A stretch of DNA of 64,000 bases from Variovorax sp. UMC13 (GCF_014170375.1 NZ_LZZW01000007.1:115738-179737); one strand, 5' to 3'; shown: positions 31,996 through 44,193, counted from the first letter of the stretch. The notes: a model not told the origin generated them from the sequence alone. Numbers and translations are program-made.

Positions 31996-31998
31996 TGC

Positions 31999-32014
31999 CT
32001 GTATTTTTAAACAG
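31999..32014. promoter_or_regulatory. LexA-binding site 2 (consensus SOS box)
   Basis: CTGTATTTTTAAACAG matches the E. coli-type consensus CTGT-N8-ACAG exactly. Its centre is 19 bases from that of the proximal box, so the two would bind on nearly the same helix face. It is also 20 bases upstream of the divergent asparaginase ATG. Confidence 0.9.
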
Positions 32015-32034
32015 TTTTCCGGACTTTGCAAGCC

Positions 32035-33027
32035 ATGGTGACAAAAAGTGAATCGACGCCGTGCGTGGTGGTGCTTGGCACCGGCGGCACGATCGCCGGG
32101 CAGGCGGCCTCCGCAGGCGACAACCTCGGCTATGTCGCCGGGCAGATCGGTGTGGAGGCATTGGTGCAGCAACTGTCCCTGCCCGACGGATTGGCGCTGA
32201 AGAGCGAGCAGGTGGCCCAGCTGGACAGCAAGGACATGGACTTCGCGGTGTGGCAGGCGCTGACAGCGCGCTGCAACGAGTGGCTGGCGCGCGACGAGGT
32301 GCTCGGCGTGGTGATCACGCACGGCACCGACACGCTCGAGGAAACCGCCTTCTTCCTGCATTCGGTGTTGGCGCCCACCAAGCCGGTGGTGCTGACCTGT
32401 GCCATGCGCCCGGCCACCGCGCTGGCGCCCGACGGGCCGCAGAACCTGCGCGACGCGATCGCGGTGGCCGCGACGCCGGGCGCGTCCGGCGTGATGGCTG
32501 CCTGTGCCGGCACGGTGCACGGCGCCCTGGACGTACAGAAGGTCCATACCTACCGCCTCGACGCCTTTGCTTCGGGCGACGCCGGCCCGCTGGGCTATGT
32601 GGAGGAGGGGCAGGTGCGCTGGCTGCGTCCAGGGCGGGCGCGTGAGGCGGAAGCGCCCGCGCGGCTGGCGCGGGTCGGGCAGACAGCCGTCGCGGACTGG
32701 CCGCGTGTCGAGATCCTCATGAGCCACGCCGGCGCGGGCGGGCGCCTGGTCGAGGCCTTGCTGCAGGAACGCCGCTCAGGCGCCGCCGATGCGGTGCAGG
32801 GCCTGGTGCTGGCGGCCACGGGCAACGGCTCGCTGCATCAGGCGCTGGAGGCCGCGGCCGTGAAGGCACAGGAAGAGGGCGTGGCGGTGCTGCGCGCCAC
32901 CCGTTGCAGCGAAGGCCGGATCCTGGCCACGCCGGATGCGGCGCTGCGCGATGCCGGCGCCCTCACGCCGGTGAAGGCGCGCATCGCCTTGATGCTGGAG
33001 CTGCTGCTGGCCATGCCGGGGGCGTGA
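32035..33027 (+). CDS. Asparaginase family protein
   Basis: Hydrolyses L-asparagine (possibly also glutamine) to the acid and ammonia. The 330-residue product has the first signature with nucleophile Thr19 in LGTGGTIAG and the second, THGTDT, with T98-D99. No signal peptide is evident, suggesting a cytoplasmic (type I-like) enzyme. ATG 32035 is preferred over TTG 32026. It diverges from lexA and shares its control region; it converges with adk. Confidence 0.9.
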   Translation: MVTKSESTPCVVVLGTGGTIAGQAASAGDNLGYVAGQIGVEALVQQLSLPDGLALKSEQVAQLDSKDMDFAVWQALTARCNEWLARDEVLGVVITHGTDTLEETAFFLHSVLAPTKPVVLTCAMRPATALAPDGPQNLRDAIAVAATPGASGVMAACAGTVHGALDVQKVHTYRLDAFASGDAGPLGYVEEGQVRWLRPGRAREAEAPARLARVGQTAVADWPRVEILMSHAGAGGRLVEALLQERRSGAADAVQGLVLAATGNGSLHQALEAAAVKAQEEGVAVLRATRCSEGRILATPDAALRDAGALTPVKARIALMLELLLAMPGA

Positions 33028-33045
33028 CGCCGCCCGGCGAATCGA

Positions 33046-33720
<675 letters not shown>

Positions 33721-33826
33721 TTAGATTTCTGTCACGCCGTGCACGCCAAAGCGGCCCTCTGCAAGGCGGAGTTGCTTCGAGGATAGCATGCGTTTTTCGT
33801 GACGAAATGCCGCGCGGGACAGGGAC

Positions 33827-34597
33827 TCAGCCGCTGGCGAAGAGGGCGCGCACGCGCGCCAGGTCCTCCGGCGTGTCCACGCCCGGGCCCGGGTTGTCCG
33901 CGCTGACGTGCACCGCGATGCGAAAGCCGTGCCACAGCGCACGCAGCTGTTCCAGCGCCTCGGTGCTTTCGACCGGGGCCGGCGGCAGGCTCGGAAAGCG
34001 CCGGATGAAGCCGGCGCGGTAGCCGTAGATGCCGATGTGGCGCAGCGGCGCCGGGTCGCGCGGCAGGGCCGGCGCGCCAGCGAGCGCCGCGCCGTCGCGC
34101 CAGCAGGGAATCGGCGCGCGGCTGAAGTAGAGCGCATGGCCGCGGGCGTCGAGCACCACCTTCACCACGTTGGGATTGGCGAACTCCTCGGTGCTGCCCA
34201 TCGGGTGGGCCGCGGTGCTCATCACCGCCTCGTCCTGTACCGCCAGCACCCGCGCCACGGCGTCGATCAGCGCGGGGTCGATCAGCGGTTCGTCGCCCTG
34301 CACGTTGACCACGATGGCGTCGTCGGCCAGCGCGAGCTGGGTGCAGGCCTCGGCCAGCCGGTCGCTGCCGCTGGGATGGTCGGTGCGCGTGAGCAGGGCC
34401 TCGACGCCATGCGCGGCGCAGGCCTCGACGATGCGGCGGTCGTCCGCCGCCACCACCACCCGCGAGGCGCCCGAGGCGCGCGCGCGCTGCGCGACGCGCA
34501 CCACCATCGGCAGGCCGCCGATGTCGGCCAGGGGCTTGTCGGGCAGGCGTGTGGAGGCCAGCCGCGCCGGGATCAGGACGGTGAAGGGAACGTGCAT
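33827..34597 (-). CDS. kdsB: CMP-Kdo synthetase
   Basis: Activates Kdo as CMP-Kdo for lipopolysaccharide inner-core assembly. The 256-residue cytidylyltransferase begins with [28 protein letters not shown] sequence (residues about 5-25, the nucleotide-binding loop), then [17 protein letters not shown] with the metal-binding Asp, and [12 protein letters not shown] near the C-terminal third. ATG 34597 lies 60 bases after the Trm112-like gene. Confidence 0.96.
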   Translation of the reverse strand: MHVPFTVLIPARLASTRLPDKPLADIGGLPMVVRVAQRARASGASRVVVAADDRRIVEACAAHGVEALLTRTDHPSGSDRLAEACTQLALADDAIVVNVQGDEPLIDPALIDAVARVLAVQDEAVMSTAAHPMGSTEEFANPNVVKVVLDARGHALYFSRAPIPCWRDGAALAGAPALPRDPAPLRHIGIYGYRAGFIRRFPSLPPAPVESTEALEQLRALWHGFRIAVHVSADNPGPGVDTPEDLARVRALFASG

Positions 34598-34657
34598 GGT
34601 GACGACAGGAGAAAGGTGCGAAAACCGGAGGAGCGCGCCGCAGTGCCGCGGCGGTCT

Positions 34658-34840
34658 TCAGAGGCCGAGTTCTTCGTCGGAGAGCGTGCGGGCTTCGTTT
34701 TCGAGCAGCACGGGAATGCCGTCGCGCACCGGATAGGCCAGGCGCGCGCTGCGCGAGACCAGCTCGCGCCGCTCGGCATCCCATTGCAGCGGCCCCTTGG
34801 TCACGGGGCAAACGAGCAGTTCAAGAAGCTTGGTGTCCAT
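34658..34840 (-). CDS. Trm112/YcaR-family small protein
   Basis: A 60-residue protein, [20 protein letters not shown] at the N-terminus and [17 protein letters not shown] near the end, the standard YcaR/Trm112 pattern. The fold is usually zinc-binding, but only one Cys is seen here, as in many bacterial members. Eukaryotic Trm112 activates methyltransferases; the bacterial role is unsettled. It overlaps the lpxK 3' end by 20 bases and precedes kdsB, as in E. coli lpxK-ycaR-kdsB. Confidence 0.9.
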   Translation of the reverse strand: MDTKLLELLVCPVTKGPLQWDAERRELVSRSARLAYPVRDGIPVLLENEARTLSDEELGL

Positions 34841-35801
34841 CGAGCGATGATAGCTGCGCATCCAGTGCCGCGAGGAAGGCTGGCTCGGGCGTGAAGCAGA
34901 GCGGCACGGCCAGTGCGTCGGGCTGGTGGCGCCAGAGCTTCAGCGCGTCTTTTTCGGTGCACAGCACCGTGGCCTGCGCGGCCGGGACCGGCGCCCAATC
35001 CTCGAAGTCATGGTGGTCGGGCAGGGCGATGCAGGACGACGGTGCCAGCTCCTGCCCGCGCAGCATCTCGAAGAAGGCTTCGGGCTTGGCGATCGCGGCG
35101 ACCGCGATCAGCGGGCGGTCGCGCAAGGTCGACAGCGGCACGGACGTGCCGTCGCTGCGCAGCGCCACGTCGGCCAGCGTGCGCCAGGCGGTGTAGCCCG
35201 CGAAGGCCGGATGGGCGCCGGTGTGCAGCACCAGGTCGGCGGGCCGCGGCCAGGGCTCGCGCAAGGGACCGGCCGGCAGCAGCCAGCCATTGCCGATGCC
35301 GCGGTCGTCGAACACGCAGATCTCGATGTCGCGCGCCAGCGCCAGGTGCTGCAGCCCGTCGTCGCTGACGAGGACGCGGACCGCCGGGTAGGCCGCGCGC
35401 AGGGCCCGCGCGGCCTCGATCCGGCGGCGCGCCACGAACATCGGCGCGCCGGTCGCGCGCCGCACCAGCGCCGGCTCGTCGCCCACGTCGCGTGGATCGC
35501 TGTCGGGGCGGACTTCGCGGCAGTCGTCGGTGCGCCGGCCATGGCCGCGCGAGATCACGCCGACCGCGATGCCGCGTGCCTGCAGGTGCTGCACGATGGC
35601 CATCACCACCGGCGTCTTGCCAGCGCCGCCCGCCACCACGTTGCCCACCACGATCACCGGCACGTCGATGCGCTCGGTGGCGAGCCAGCCGATCCGGTAG
35701 CCCGCGCGGCGCAGCGCCGCCAGCGCGCCGAACAGCAGCGAGACGGGCCACAGCAGGCACGCGAGCGGGCCGCGCGTCAGCCAGGCGCGCTGCAGCGCCA
35801 A
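34821..35801 (-). CDS. lpxK: Tetraacyldisaccharide 4'-kinase LpxK
   Basis: Phosphorylates the 4' position of lipid A disaccharide at the inner membrane. The 326-residue product has an N-terminal hydrophobic anchor (about 10-32), the P-loop [11 protein letters not shown] (53-63), SRGHGRR and the DDGLQH motif. The start is TTG 35801, one base after the exbD stop; no ATG is suitably placed. Confidence 0.94.
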   Translation of the reverse strand: MALQRAWLTRGPLACLLWPVSLLFGALAALRRAGYRIGWLATERIDVPVIVVGNVVAGGAGKTPVVMAIVQHLQARGIAVGVISRGHGRRTDDCREVRPDSDPRDVGDEPALVRRATGAPMFVARRRIEAARALRAAYPAVRVLVSDDGLQHLALARDIEICVFDDRGIGNGWLLPAGPLREPWPRPADLVLHTGAHPAFAGYTAWRTLADVALRSDGTSVPLSTLRDRPLIAVAAIAKPEAFFEMLRGQELAPSSCIALPDHHDFEDWAPVPAAQATVLCTEKDALKLWRHQPDALAVPLCFTPEPAFLAALDAQLSSLDGHQAS

Positions 35802-35802
35802 G

Positions 35803-36243
35803 TCAGCGCCCCGCCTGCGCGGTCGATTGGGTGGCGAAGGTGATCTGCATCAGCCCGGCGCGGCGCGCGGCCTCCATCACCGTGATCACGCTCTGGTGGG
35901 CGGCGCTGGCATCGGCGCTGATGATCACCACGGCCTCGCGGTTGCCGCCGGTCGCGGCGCCCAGGGCGGCCGTGACCGTCTCGACGCTGCGGTCAGGCAG
36001 CACATTGCGGTTGATCGAGTAGCGGCCGTCGGCCGACACCGCGACGATCACTTCCTTGGGATGGTCGCGCTGCGCATCGACGTCGGCCACCGGCAGGCGC
36101 AGCGGCATCTCGGTGAACTTGCTGTAGGTGGTCGACAGCATCAGGAAGATCAGCACCACCAGCAGCACGTCGATGAAGGGGATCAGGTTGATCTCCGGCT
36201 CGTCGCGCGAGCCGTGGCGGAAATGCATGCGACCGGGCTTCAT
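35803..36243 (-). CDS. exbD: ExbD/TolR-family biopolymer transport protein
   Basis: Partner of ExbB in a proton-driven energiser of outer-membrane transport. The 146-residue product has a single membrane helix ([20 protein letters not shown], about 21-40) containing the essential Asp in FIDVLL, and a periplasmic C-terminal domain. ATG 36243 lies four bases after exbB; Met6 is an alternative. Linkage to lpxK is typical of betaproteobacteria and suggests an envelope-maintenance role. Confidence 0.9.
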   Translation of the reverse strand: MKPGRMHFRHGSRDEPEINLIPFIDVLLVVLIFLMLSTTYSKFTEMPLRLPVADVDAQRDHPKEVIVAVSADGRYSINRNVLPDRSVETVTAALGAATGGNREAVVIISADASAAHQSVITVMEAARRAGLMQITFATQSTAQAGR

Positions 36244-36247
36244 CGCG

Positions 36248-36880
36248 TCACTTGCGCAGGGCGTTGAGGTGCCGGGCGAAGCGCTCGCCGGCGAGCTCGA
36301 GGTTCATCAGGTATTCGTCGACGCGGGTGCGGAAGTAGCGCCAGAAGATCAGCGTGGGAATGGCCACGATCAGGCCGAATGCCGTGTTGTAGAGCGCGAT
36401 CGAGATGCCGTGCGCGAGTTGGGCCGGGTTGCCCGAACCGACCGCGCCGCCGGCCGGCGATTGCGCGCCGAAGATCTCGATCATGCCGATCACGGTGCCC
36501 AGCAGGCCCAGCAGCGGCGCGGCCGAGGCGATGGTCGCCAGCGCCGGCAGCCAGCGCTCCAGCCGGTGCGCCACGGTGCGGCCCGAGGCCTCCATGGCCG
36601 CGCGCAGGTCGTCCTCGGCGCAGTGAGGATTGGCGTTGAGCGCGCGAAAGCCTGCGGCCAGCACTTCGCCGAGCGCCGAGTTCTGTTCGAGCTTGGCGAC
36701 CACGTCGGGGCCGGGGACCGTGTTGCGCGAGACCGTGATGGCTTCGTCGAGCAGCTTGGGCGGCATCACGCGGGAGGTCTTGAGGCTGCTGAAACGCTCG
36801 ATCACGAGCGCCAATGCGAGCACCGAACAGGCGAGAAGCGGCCAGATGGGCCAACCCGCAGCAACTATGATGGAAAACAA
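36248..36880 (-). CDS. exbB: ExbB/TolQ/MotA-family proton channel protein
   Basis: The 210-residue inner-membrane protein has three helices (about 2-24, 112-135 and 155-178) with the TolQ/ExbB signatures APLLGLLGTVIGMIEIF and ALYNTAFGLIVAIPTLIF. The start chosen is TTG 36880, because GGAGG lies six bases upstream on the minus strand and LFSIIVAAGWPIWPL matches usual N-termini; a GTG at 36925 would add 15 residues. First gene of the exbB-exbD-lpxK-Trm112-kdsB-adk run. Confidence 0.9.
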   Translation of the reverse strand: MFSIIVAAGWPIWPLLACSVLALALVIERFSSLKTSRVMPPKLLDEAITVSRNTVPGPDVVAKLEQNSALGEVLAAGFRALNANPHCAEDDLRAAMEASGRTVAHRLERWLPALATIASAAPLLGLLGTVIGMIEIFGAQSPAGGAVGSGNPAQLAHGISIALYNTAFGLIVAIPTLIFWRYFRTRVDEYLMNLELAGERFARHLNALRK

Positions 36881-37192
36881 GGAATCCCTCCGGCCCGTGG
36901 ACTGCAAATGCGCGGCGATTATCACCGAGCGGCGTGACGCGACGGACGGCGCCGCGCTGTAGGCAGCGACGCACAGTTTCTGTGGATAACTTTGTGATTA
37001 ACTGCGTGAGCAACAGGCGCCAACCCGCATGAACAGGCCCTGTCATTGATTCGACTTAATTTTGAGCAGCTATTTCTCCTTTCAAATCAATGCGTTGCAC
37101 CACAACCTGTGCGTGCCTGGGCGGCCTTTCGATCCTGCGGGGCGCCGACATCCCGACTGTGGAAGAGTGACGCCGGCCGGCGCCCTCGCGGC
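36881..37192. other. Intergenic region between exbB and xseA (312 bases)
   Basis: No gene is supported here. It holds the start regions of both divergent genes, a perfect DnaA box (36981-36989), a near-DnaA box (36993-37001, one mismatch), and an 8-base inverted repeat CATTGATT (37044-37051) / AATCAATG (37085-37092). The AT-rich stretch 37041-37095 is the likeliest xseA promoter zone but has no clear -10/-35 pair. Confidence 0.5.
36981..36989 (-). promoter_or_regulatory. Consensus DnaA box
   Basis: TGTGGATAA is the reverse complement of TTATCCACA, the strict DnaA 9-mer. A second site TGTGATTAA (36993-37001) has one mismatch to TGTGNATAA and is 12 bases further on. No origin genes are nearby, so any role would be in DnaA transcriptional control or titration. 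Confidence 0.45.
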
Positions 37193-38503
37193 ATGAGCGG
37201 CCGCGAGAATTCCTCGGGCGCCGGGCCGCGCGTCTGGGCCGTCGGCGCCCTGTGCCACGCGGTCGCCGATGCGCTCGATGCGCGCTTCAACCCGGTCACG
37301 GTGCGCGGCGAGATCTCGGGCTTCTCCCGGGCCGCCAGCGGCCATTGCTACTTCTCGCTGAAGGACGCCAGCGGCCAGTTGCGTTGCGCCATGTTCCGGC
37401 GCGCCGCGAGCCTGGTCGACTTCTCCCCGCGCGAGGGCGACCAGGTCGAGGTGCGCGGCCGGCTGGCGGTCTACGAACCGCGCGGCGACCTGCAGCTCAT
37501 CGTCGAGAGCCTGACGCGGGCCGGGCAGGGCGCGCTGTTCGAGCAGTTCCTGCAGCGCAAGGCCATGCTGGAAGCCGAAGGCCTGTTCGACCCGGCGCGC
37601 AAGCGCGCGCTACCGACCCTGCCGCGCTCGATCGGCCTGGTCACCTCGCTGGGCGCGGCGGCGCTGCACGACGTCGTGACCGCGCTGCGCCGGCGCGTGC
37701 CTCACATCCAGGTGGTGCTGGCGCCAGCCGCGGTGCAGGGGGCGGCCGCACCGGCCGAGCTGGTGCGCGCGCTGCGTTCGCTCTATGCGATGCGGGCACC
37801 GGTCGACGTGATCCTGCTGGTGCGCGGCGGCGGCTCGATCGAGGACCTCTGGGCCTTCAACGACGAGGCGCTGGCCCGGACCATCGTCGAGAGCCCGGTG
37901 CCCGTGATCAGCGGCATCGGCCACGAGACCGACTTCACCATCGCCGATTTCTGTGCCGACCTGCGCGCGCCCACGCCCACGGCCGCGGCCGAGCTGGTGT
38001 CGGCGCCGCGCGAGGTGTGGCTGGGCGCGCTCGAGCTGATCGAGCAGAAGCTGCGCGATGCGATCGGCGAGCGCCTCGATGCGCTGGGGCAGCGGCTCGA
38101 CCTGGCGACCGGCCGCCTGGGCCGCCCGTCGAACGCGGTGCTGCGACAGCAGATGCGCCTGACACACCAGGCGCAACGGCTGCGCTACGCCGTGGCCTCG
38201 CAGCGCGAGCGCCTGGCGCTGCGCCAGCAGGCGGTGCAACAGGCATGGCCGACCGCCTGGCAAGGTGGTGTGAACACGCAGGCCGAACGGCTCGATCGAT
38301 TGGCCGCCCGGCTGCGGCTGCTCGACCCGGCGCAGGTGCTGCAACGCGGCTACGCCTGGCTCGAGAACGCGCAGGGCAGGGCCCTCACGAGCGTCGCGCA
38401 GGCACAGCCCGGCGACGCGCTGCGCGCGCGGCTGGCCGACGGCAGCCTCGACCTCACGGTGACGGCGTCCACGACGCGGCGTCCGCCGACGCAGGGGCAT
38501 TGA
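37193..38503 (+). CDS. xseA: Exodeoxyribonuclease VII large subunit
   Basis: Single-strand exonuclease catalytic subunit. The 436-residue product has an N-terminal OB fold (about 15-105, with [20 protein letters not shown]) and the catalytic domain ([46 protein letters not shown]), followed by a long coiled coil. The frame is open to 37046 but ATG 37193 gives the expected N-terminus. Neighbour sodB starts 50 bases downstream. Confidence 0.95.
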   Translation: MSGRENSSGAGPRVWAVGALCHAVADALDARFNPVTVRGEISGFSRAASGHCYFSLKDASGQLRCAMFRRAASLVDFSPREGDQVEVRGRLAVYEPRGDLQLIVESLTRAGQGALFEQFLQRKAMLEAEGLFDPARKRALPTLPRSIGLVTSLGAAALHDVVTALRRRVPHIQVVLAPAAVQGAAAPAELVRALRSLYAMRAPVDVILLVRGGGSIEDLWAFNDEALARTIVESPVPVISGIGHETDFTIADFCADLRAPTPTAAAELVSAPREVWLGALELIEQKLRDAIGERLDALGQRLDLATGRLGRPSNAVLRQQMRLTHQAQRLRYAVASQRERLALRQQAVQQAWPTAWQGGVNTQAERLDRLAARLRLLDPAQVLQRGYAWLENAQGRALTSVAQAQPGDALRARLADGSLDLTVTASTTRRPPTQGH

Positions 38504-38552
38504 ATCCTTTCTAGAATCCCCGAGTCCTTCAACCAACCCACGAGCAAAAAAC

Positions 38553-39134
38553 ATGGAACACGTTCTTCCTCCTCTCCCGTACGCACTCGACGCACTGGCG
38601 CCCGAGTACTCGAAGGAAACCCTCGAGTACCACTACGGCAAGCACCACAACGCCTATGTCGTGAACCTGAACAACCTGCAGAAGGGCACCGAGTTCGAGT
38701 CCCTGACGCTCGAAGAGATCGTGAAGAAGGCCAGCGGCGGCATCTACAACAACGCCGCCCAGATCTGGAACCACACCTTCTTCTGGAACTGCATGAAGCC
38801 GCAAGGCGGCGCCGCACCGACGGGCGCGCTGGCCAAGGCCATCGACGCCAAGTGGGGCAGCTACGACGCCTTCAAGGAAGCCTTCGTGAAGTCGGCCGTG
38901 GGCAACTTCGGTTCGGGCTGGACCTGGCTGGTGAAGAAGGCCGACGGTTCGGTGGACATCGTGAACACCGGCGCCGCCGGCACGCCGCTGACCACCGCCG
39001 ACACCGCGCTGCTGACCGTCGACGTCTGGGAACACGCCTACTACATCGACTACCGCAACCTGCGTCCGAAGTTCGTCGAGACCTTCCTGGCCAAGCTGGT
39101 CAACTGGGAATTCGCCGAGAAGAATTTCGGCTGA
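38553..39134 (+). CDS. sodB: Superoxide dismutase [Fe]
   Basis: Converts superoxide to peroxide and oxygen in the cytoplasm. The 193-residue protein has metal ligands H27, H74, D157 and H161 ([28 protein letters not shown]), exactly the E. coli SodB numbering, and the Fe-type context around WNHTFFW. ATG 38553. Followed by a bidirectional terminator. Confidence 0.97.
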   Translation: MEHVLPPLPYALDALAPEYSKETLEYHYGKHHNAYVVNLNNLQKGTEFESLTLEEIVKKASGGIYNNAAQIWNHTFFWNCMKPQGGAAPTGALAKAIDAKWGSYDAFKEAFVKSAVGNFGSGWTWLVKKADGSVDIVNTGAAGTPLTTADTALLTVDVWEHAYYIDYRNLRPKFVETFLAKLVNWEFAEKNFG

Positions 39135-39153
39135 TCGCCTTCGGGTGACCCAT

Positions 39154-39182
39154 GCAAAAAGCCGGCTCAGCCGGCTTTTTGC
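39154..39182. terminator. Bidirectional terminator between sodB and the DUF192 gene
   Basis: Arms GCAAAAAGCCGGC (39154-39166) and GCCGGCTTTTTGC (39170-39182) with a TCA loop; a T-run follows on both strands, serving the two convergent genes. Confidence 0.92.
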
Positions 39183-39203
39183 ATTCTCGGGCGGGAGGGC
39201 GCA

Positions 39204-39665
39204 TCAGCGCCGGGCCTGGAAGGGCGCGCCGCTCAGCTTGGCGCCCTTCTTGATGTTCTTCTTGGCGAACCAGCCCTGGTTCATCTCGAGCACGTAGCGC
39301 ACCGGCTCCTCGGAGCAGTGCGAATCGAGCGTGAGCGGCTGCATGTCGACCAGGTTCACGATGCGGCCATCGTCCGCCACAAAGGCCGCGCTCAGCGGCA
39401 GCAGCGTGTTCTTCATCCAGAAGCACTGGGTGCTGGGCTGCTCGAAGACAAACAGCATGCCTTCGGCCTGGGGCATCTCCTTGCGGTACATCAGGCCGGT
39501 CTGCTGCTGCTGGGGCGTGAGCGCGACCTGCGCGTCGATCTGGTACATGCCGGCCGAGATCCGGGTGCGCTGCAGGTCCATCTGCGGAACCTGGGCCAAG
39601 GCGGAGGTCGCGGACAGACACAGCGCGAGAAGCCCCGAGAGGAGGGCGGGGAGACGCAATGACAT
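39204..39665 (-). CDS. DUF192 family exported protein
   Basis: A 153-residue protein with a signal peptide (SLRLPALLSGLLALCLSATS, cleavage near SALA-Q) followed by a DUF192 domain (about 40-150) with TGLMYRKEMPQAEGMLFVF, CFWMKNTLLPLSAAFV and YVLEMNQGWFAKKNIKKG. Function unknown; the family is common in secreted form in proteobacteria. ATG 39665 is preferred because the frame upstream adds residues before a good signal sequence. Confidence 0.88.
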   Translation of the reverse strand: MSLRLPALLSGLLALCLSATSALAQVPQMDLQRTRISAGMYQIDAQVALTPQQQQTGLMYRKEMPQAEGMLFVFEQPSTQCFWMKNTLLPLSAAFVADDGRIVNLVDMQPLTLDSHCSEEPVRYVLEMNQGWFAKKNIKKGAKLSGAPFQARR

Positions 39666-39751
39666 GAAATCAGCTTTCTTTGTTCTGACGATCAAACCGA
39701 AGCGTAGCAATTGCGCGCGCGCTCTGCCTGACGGGGACCGGACGCGGGCGA

Positions 39752-39781
39752 AAAAAAAGCGCTCCGAAGAACGCTTTTTTT
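39752..39781 (-). terminator. Terminator of the small secreted protein gene
   Basis: Arms AAAAAAAGCG (39752-39761) and CGCTTTTTTT (39772-39781) with a 10-base loop. On the minus strand it begins 17 bases after the stop of the 108-residue gene; it is symmetric, so it could work both ways. Confidence 0.85.
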
Positions 39782-39797
39782 CAATCGACCGGGTCGA

Positions 39798-40124
39798 TCA
39801 GTTGGGCGTGCCGCCTTGGGTCGACTTGCGCTTCACGCTGCCGTCCTTGGCGCGGCGGCGGTTGTCGCGCGTTTCAGCGCGCTTTTCGCCGGCCGTGGCT
39901 GCCTTGTCGGTGCCGATGGCGCCGCCTTCAGGCGTCTTGTTGATGTCGCCACCCGCGCCGGCCTTGACCTGGCCTGCGGGCTTGGATGCCACCTTGGCAT
40001 CGGCACGTGCCTGGGGCTTGGTGTTGGTCACAGCCGACTGTTCAGCCGACGCGCCGGGCGGATTCTGAGCGTAGGCGCCCGCTGCGAAAAGGCCGGCGAT
40101 CATGACTGCGAGAGCTTTGTTCAT
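39798..40124 (-). CDS. Small secreted, low-complexity basic protein
   Basis: A 108-residue protein with a signal peptide (MNKALAVMIAGLFAAGAYA, cleavage before QNPPG). The mature part is rich in Ala, Lys, Gly, Thr and Arg with no Cys, and ends with a strongly basic stretch (RAETRDNRRRAKDGSVKRKS). It looks disordered; no domain is recognised. It may bind an anionic surface polymer or be a periplasmic filler protein, but this is a guess. Its own terminator and isolated position indicate a monocistronic unit. Confidence 0.7.
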   Translation of the reverse strand: MNKALAVMIAGLFAAGAYAQNPPGASAEQSAVTNTKPQARADAKVASKPAGQVKAGAGGDINKTPEGGAIGTDKAATAGEKRAETRDNRRRAKDGSVKRKSTQGGTPN

Positions 40125-40238
40125 TTAGGAATTCCTCGAGAAGTTGGATGAAAACGCCTTCCGCCCAGCAGAAGGTCTGCAAACAACGAAGCCGGTCCGG
40201 CGGCGGTTGACAGCGCCTTTGGTTTCATTGCTTGCGTC

Positions 40239-40244
40239 TAAAAT
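40239..40244 (+). promoter_or_regulatory. Candidate -10 box of icd
   Basis: TAAAAT is 90 bases upstream of the icd ATG. A perfect TTGACA occurs at 40207-40212, but the 26-base spacing is too long for a simple sigma-70 promoter; no other good -35 is seen. Confidence 0.3.
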
Positions 40245-40278
40245 TCTACGGCCTTTACACGCTCATTTCGCATCGCCA

Positions 40279-40292
40279 TTTCAGCGCTGAAA
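40279..40292. promoter_or_regulatory. Perfect 14-base palindrome in the icd leader
   Basis: TTTCAGCGCTGAAA is fully self-complementary and sits 42 bases before the icd start codon, about 35 bases beyond the candidate -10. Its shape suits an operator for a dimeric repressor, or a small RNA hairpin. No regulator can be named. Confidence 0.4.
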
Positions 40293-40333
40293 ATTCCTTC
40301 GGCCACCAACGTTCTCCGGGAGCTCCTCCGCCC

Positions 40334-41593
40334 ATGTCCGACTACCAGCACATCACCGTCCCGACCGAGGGTCACAAGATCACGGTCAACGCCGACAACA
40401 CGCTGAATGTGCCGGAGCAGCCGATCATTCCGTTCATCGAGGGCGACGGCACCGGACGCGACATCACACCGGTGATGCTCAAGGTGGTCGATGCGGCCGT
40501 CGCCAAGGCCTATGGCGGCCAGCGCAGGATCCACTGGATGGAGGTCTTCGCCGGCGAGAAGTCGACCAAGATCTACGGCCCCGACGTCTGGCTGCCCGAG
40601 GAAACGCTGCAGGCGGTGCGCGACTACGTGATCTCGATCAAGGGCCCGTTGACCACGCCGGTCGGCGGCGGCATCCGCTCGCTCAACGTGGCGCTGCGCC
40701 AGCAGCTCGACCTGTACGTCTGCCTGCGCCCGATCCAGTACTTCAAGGGCGTGCCCAGCCCGGTGAAGGAGCCCGAGAAGACCAACATGGTGATCTTCCG
40801 CGAGAACTCCGAAGACATCTATGCCGGCATCGAGTTCGAGGCCGAGAGCGACAAGGCGAAGAAGCTCATCAAGTTCCTGCAGGAGGAGATGGGCGTCCAC
40901 AAGATCCGTTTTCCCGACACCTCGGGCATCGGCGTGAAGCCGGTCTCGCGCGAAGGCACCGAGCGCCTGGTGCGCAAGGCGATCCAGTACGCGATCGACA
41001 ACGGCAAGCCCTCGGTCACGATCGTGCACAAGGGCAACATCATGAAGTTCACCGAGGGGAGCTTCCGCGACTGGGCCTACGGCCTGGCGGCCAAGGAGTT
41101 CGGCGCCGAGCTGCTGGACGGCGGCCCCTGGATGCGCTTCAAGAATCCCAAGACCGGCAAGGACATCACGATCAAGGACAGCATCGCCGATGCCTTCCTG
41201 CAACAGATCCTGCTGCGGCCGGCCGAATACTCGGTGGTCGCCACGCTCAACCTCAACGGCGACTACATCTCCGACGCACTGGCGGCCCAGGTCGGCGGCA
41301 TCGGCATCGCGCCCGGCGGCAACCTGAGCGACACGGTGGCGATGTTCGAGGCCACGCACGGCACGGCGCCCAAGTACGCGGGCAAGGACTACGTGAACCC
41401 CGGCTCCGAGATCCTGTCGGCCGAGATGATGCTGCGGCACATCGGCTGGAAGGAAGCGGCCGACCTGATCATCAGTTCGCTCCAGAAGTCGATCGCCAGC
41501 AAGCGCGTGACCTACGACTTCGCCCGCAACATGGAGGGCGCGACCCAGGTCAGCTGCTCGGGTTTCGGGCAGGTGATGATCGACAACATGTGA
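40334..41593 (+). CDS. icd: NADP-dependent isocitrate dehydrogenase (dimeric, E. coli type)
   Basis: TCA-cycle enzyme. The 419-residue product has the E. coli IDH pattern: [12 protein letters not shown] near the N-terminus, the substrate/phosphorylation loop RSLNVALRQ with Ser116 (E. coli S113), [17 protein letters not shown] and [19 protein letters not shown] 40334; the open frame upstream to 40232 is judged leader. Directly followed by the unrelated monomeric isozyme. Confidence 0.96.
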   Translation: MSDYQHITVPTEGHKITVNADNTLNVPEQPIIPFIEGDGTGRDITPVMLKVVDAAVAKAYGGQRRIHWMEVFAGEKSTKIYGPDVWLPEETLQAVRDYVISIKGPLTTPVGGGIRSLNVALRQQLDLYVCLRPIQYFKGVPSPVKEPEKTNMVIFRENSEDIYAGIEFEAESDKAKKLIKFLQEEMGVHKIRFPDTSGIGVKPVSREGTERLVRKAIQYAIDNGKPSVTIVHKGNIMKFTEGSFRDWAYGLAAKEFGAELLDGGPWMRFKNPKTGKDITIKDSIADAFLQQILLRPAEYSVVATLNLNGDYISDALAAQVGGIGIAPGGNLSDTVAMFEATHGTAPKYAGKDYVNPGSEILSAEMMLRHIGWKEAADLIISSLQKSIASKRVTYDFARNMEGATQVSCSGFGQVMIDNM

Positions 41594-41649
41594 GGCCGGC
41601 CCGCCGCCTCCACGCGTTTTCCTGACGGCCGACAAGGCGCGGTCGCCCT

Positions 41650-41688
41650 GCACCCGGCAAGCTCATCGAGCGCCCCGACACCGGGTGC
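41650..41688 (+). other. Stem-loop between the two isocitrate dehydrogenase genes
   Basis: Outer arms GCACCCGG (41650-41657) and CCGGGTGC (41681-41688) enclose an inner hairpin GCTC-ATC-GAGC (41661-41671). No T-run follows, so it is at most a factor-assisted terminator or a structured leader. Confidence 0.35.
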
Positions 41689-41715
41689 GCCCCACAAGCG
41701 GCGACAATTGCAAAT

Positions 41716-41735
41716 TCCGGTGAACTCCGGTGAAC
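41716..41735. repeat. Tandem 10-base direct repeat upstream of the monomeric icd
   Basis: TCCGGTGAAC occurs twice head-to-tail (41716-41725 and 41726-41735), 32 bases before the start codon. One helical turn of spacing suggests a protein-binding site, but it could be a chance duplication. Confidence 0.5.
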
Positions 41736-41767
41736 ACAAAGACCATACGAATCAAGGATGTAGGCGC

Positions 41768-44005
<2,238 letters not shown>

Positions 44006-44064
44006 TCCCGATCGCCGACGGCGCGCGTCCGGCCCGGTGCCGGGTGGGGCGCCGGCCCGGTCCG

Positions 44065-44099
44065 CCCCGGCGTCCGCAAGGATGCCGGGGTTTTTTCTT
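44065..44099 (+). terminator. Rho-independent terminator after the monomeric icd
   Basis: Stem CCCCGGC (44065-44071) and GCCGGGG (44084-44090) followed by TTTTTTCTT. It is 60 bases after the stop. Confidence 0.9.
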
Positions 44100-44193
44100 G
44101 CGCAGAACGCAATTTGTGCGCTTCGCCGGCCCTTGTTTTCTGCAAAAGCTGCCACCAATTCCTCTGGCGTCGGCATGGCGCTTGCTCGCTCGA

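Noticed and set aside
33795..33807. TTTCGT-C-ACGAAA hairpin near the end of kdsB as a terminator
   Set aside because: Short stem without a T-run on the minus strand; more likely chance or part of the adk upstream region.
40207..40244. TTGACA and TAAAAT as a single icd promoter
   Set aside because: The 26-base spacing is far outside 16-18, so they are not treated as a pair.
44100..44121. GCGCA...TGCGC inverted repeat upstream of clpS
   Set aside because: Only five paired bases with a 12-base loop; not above background.
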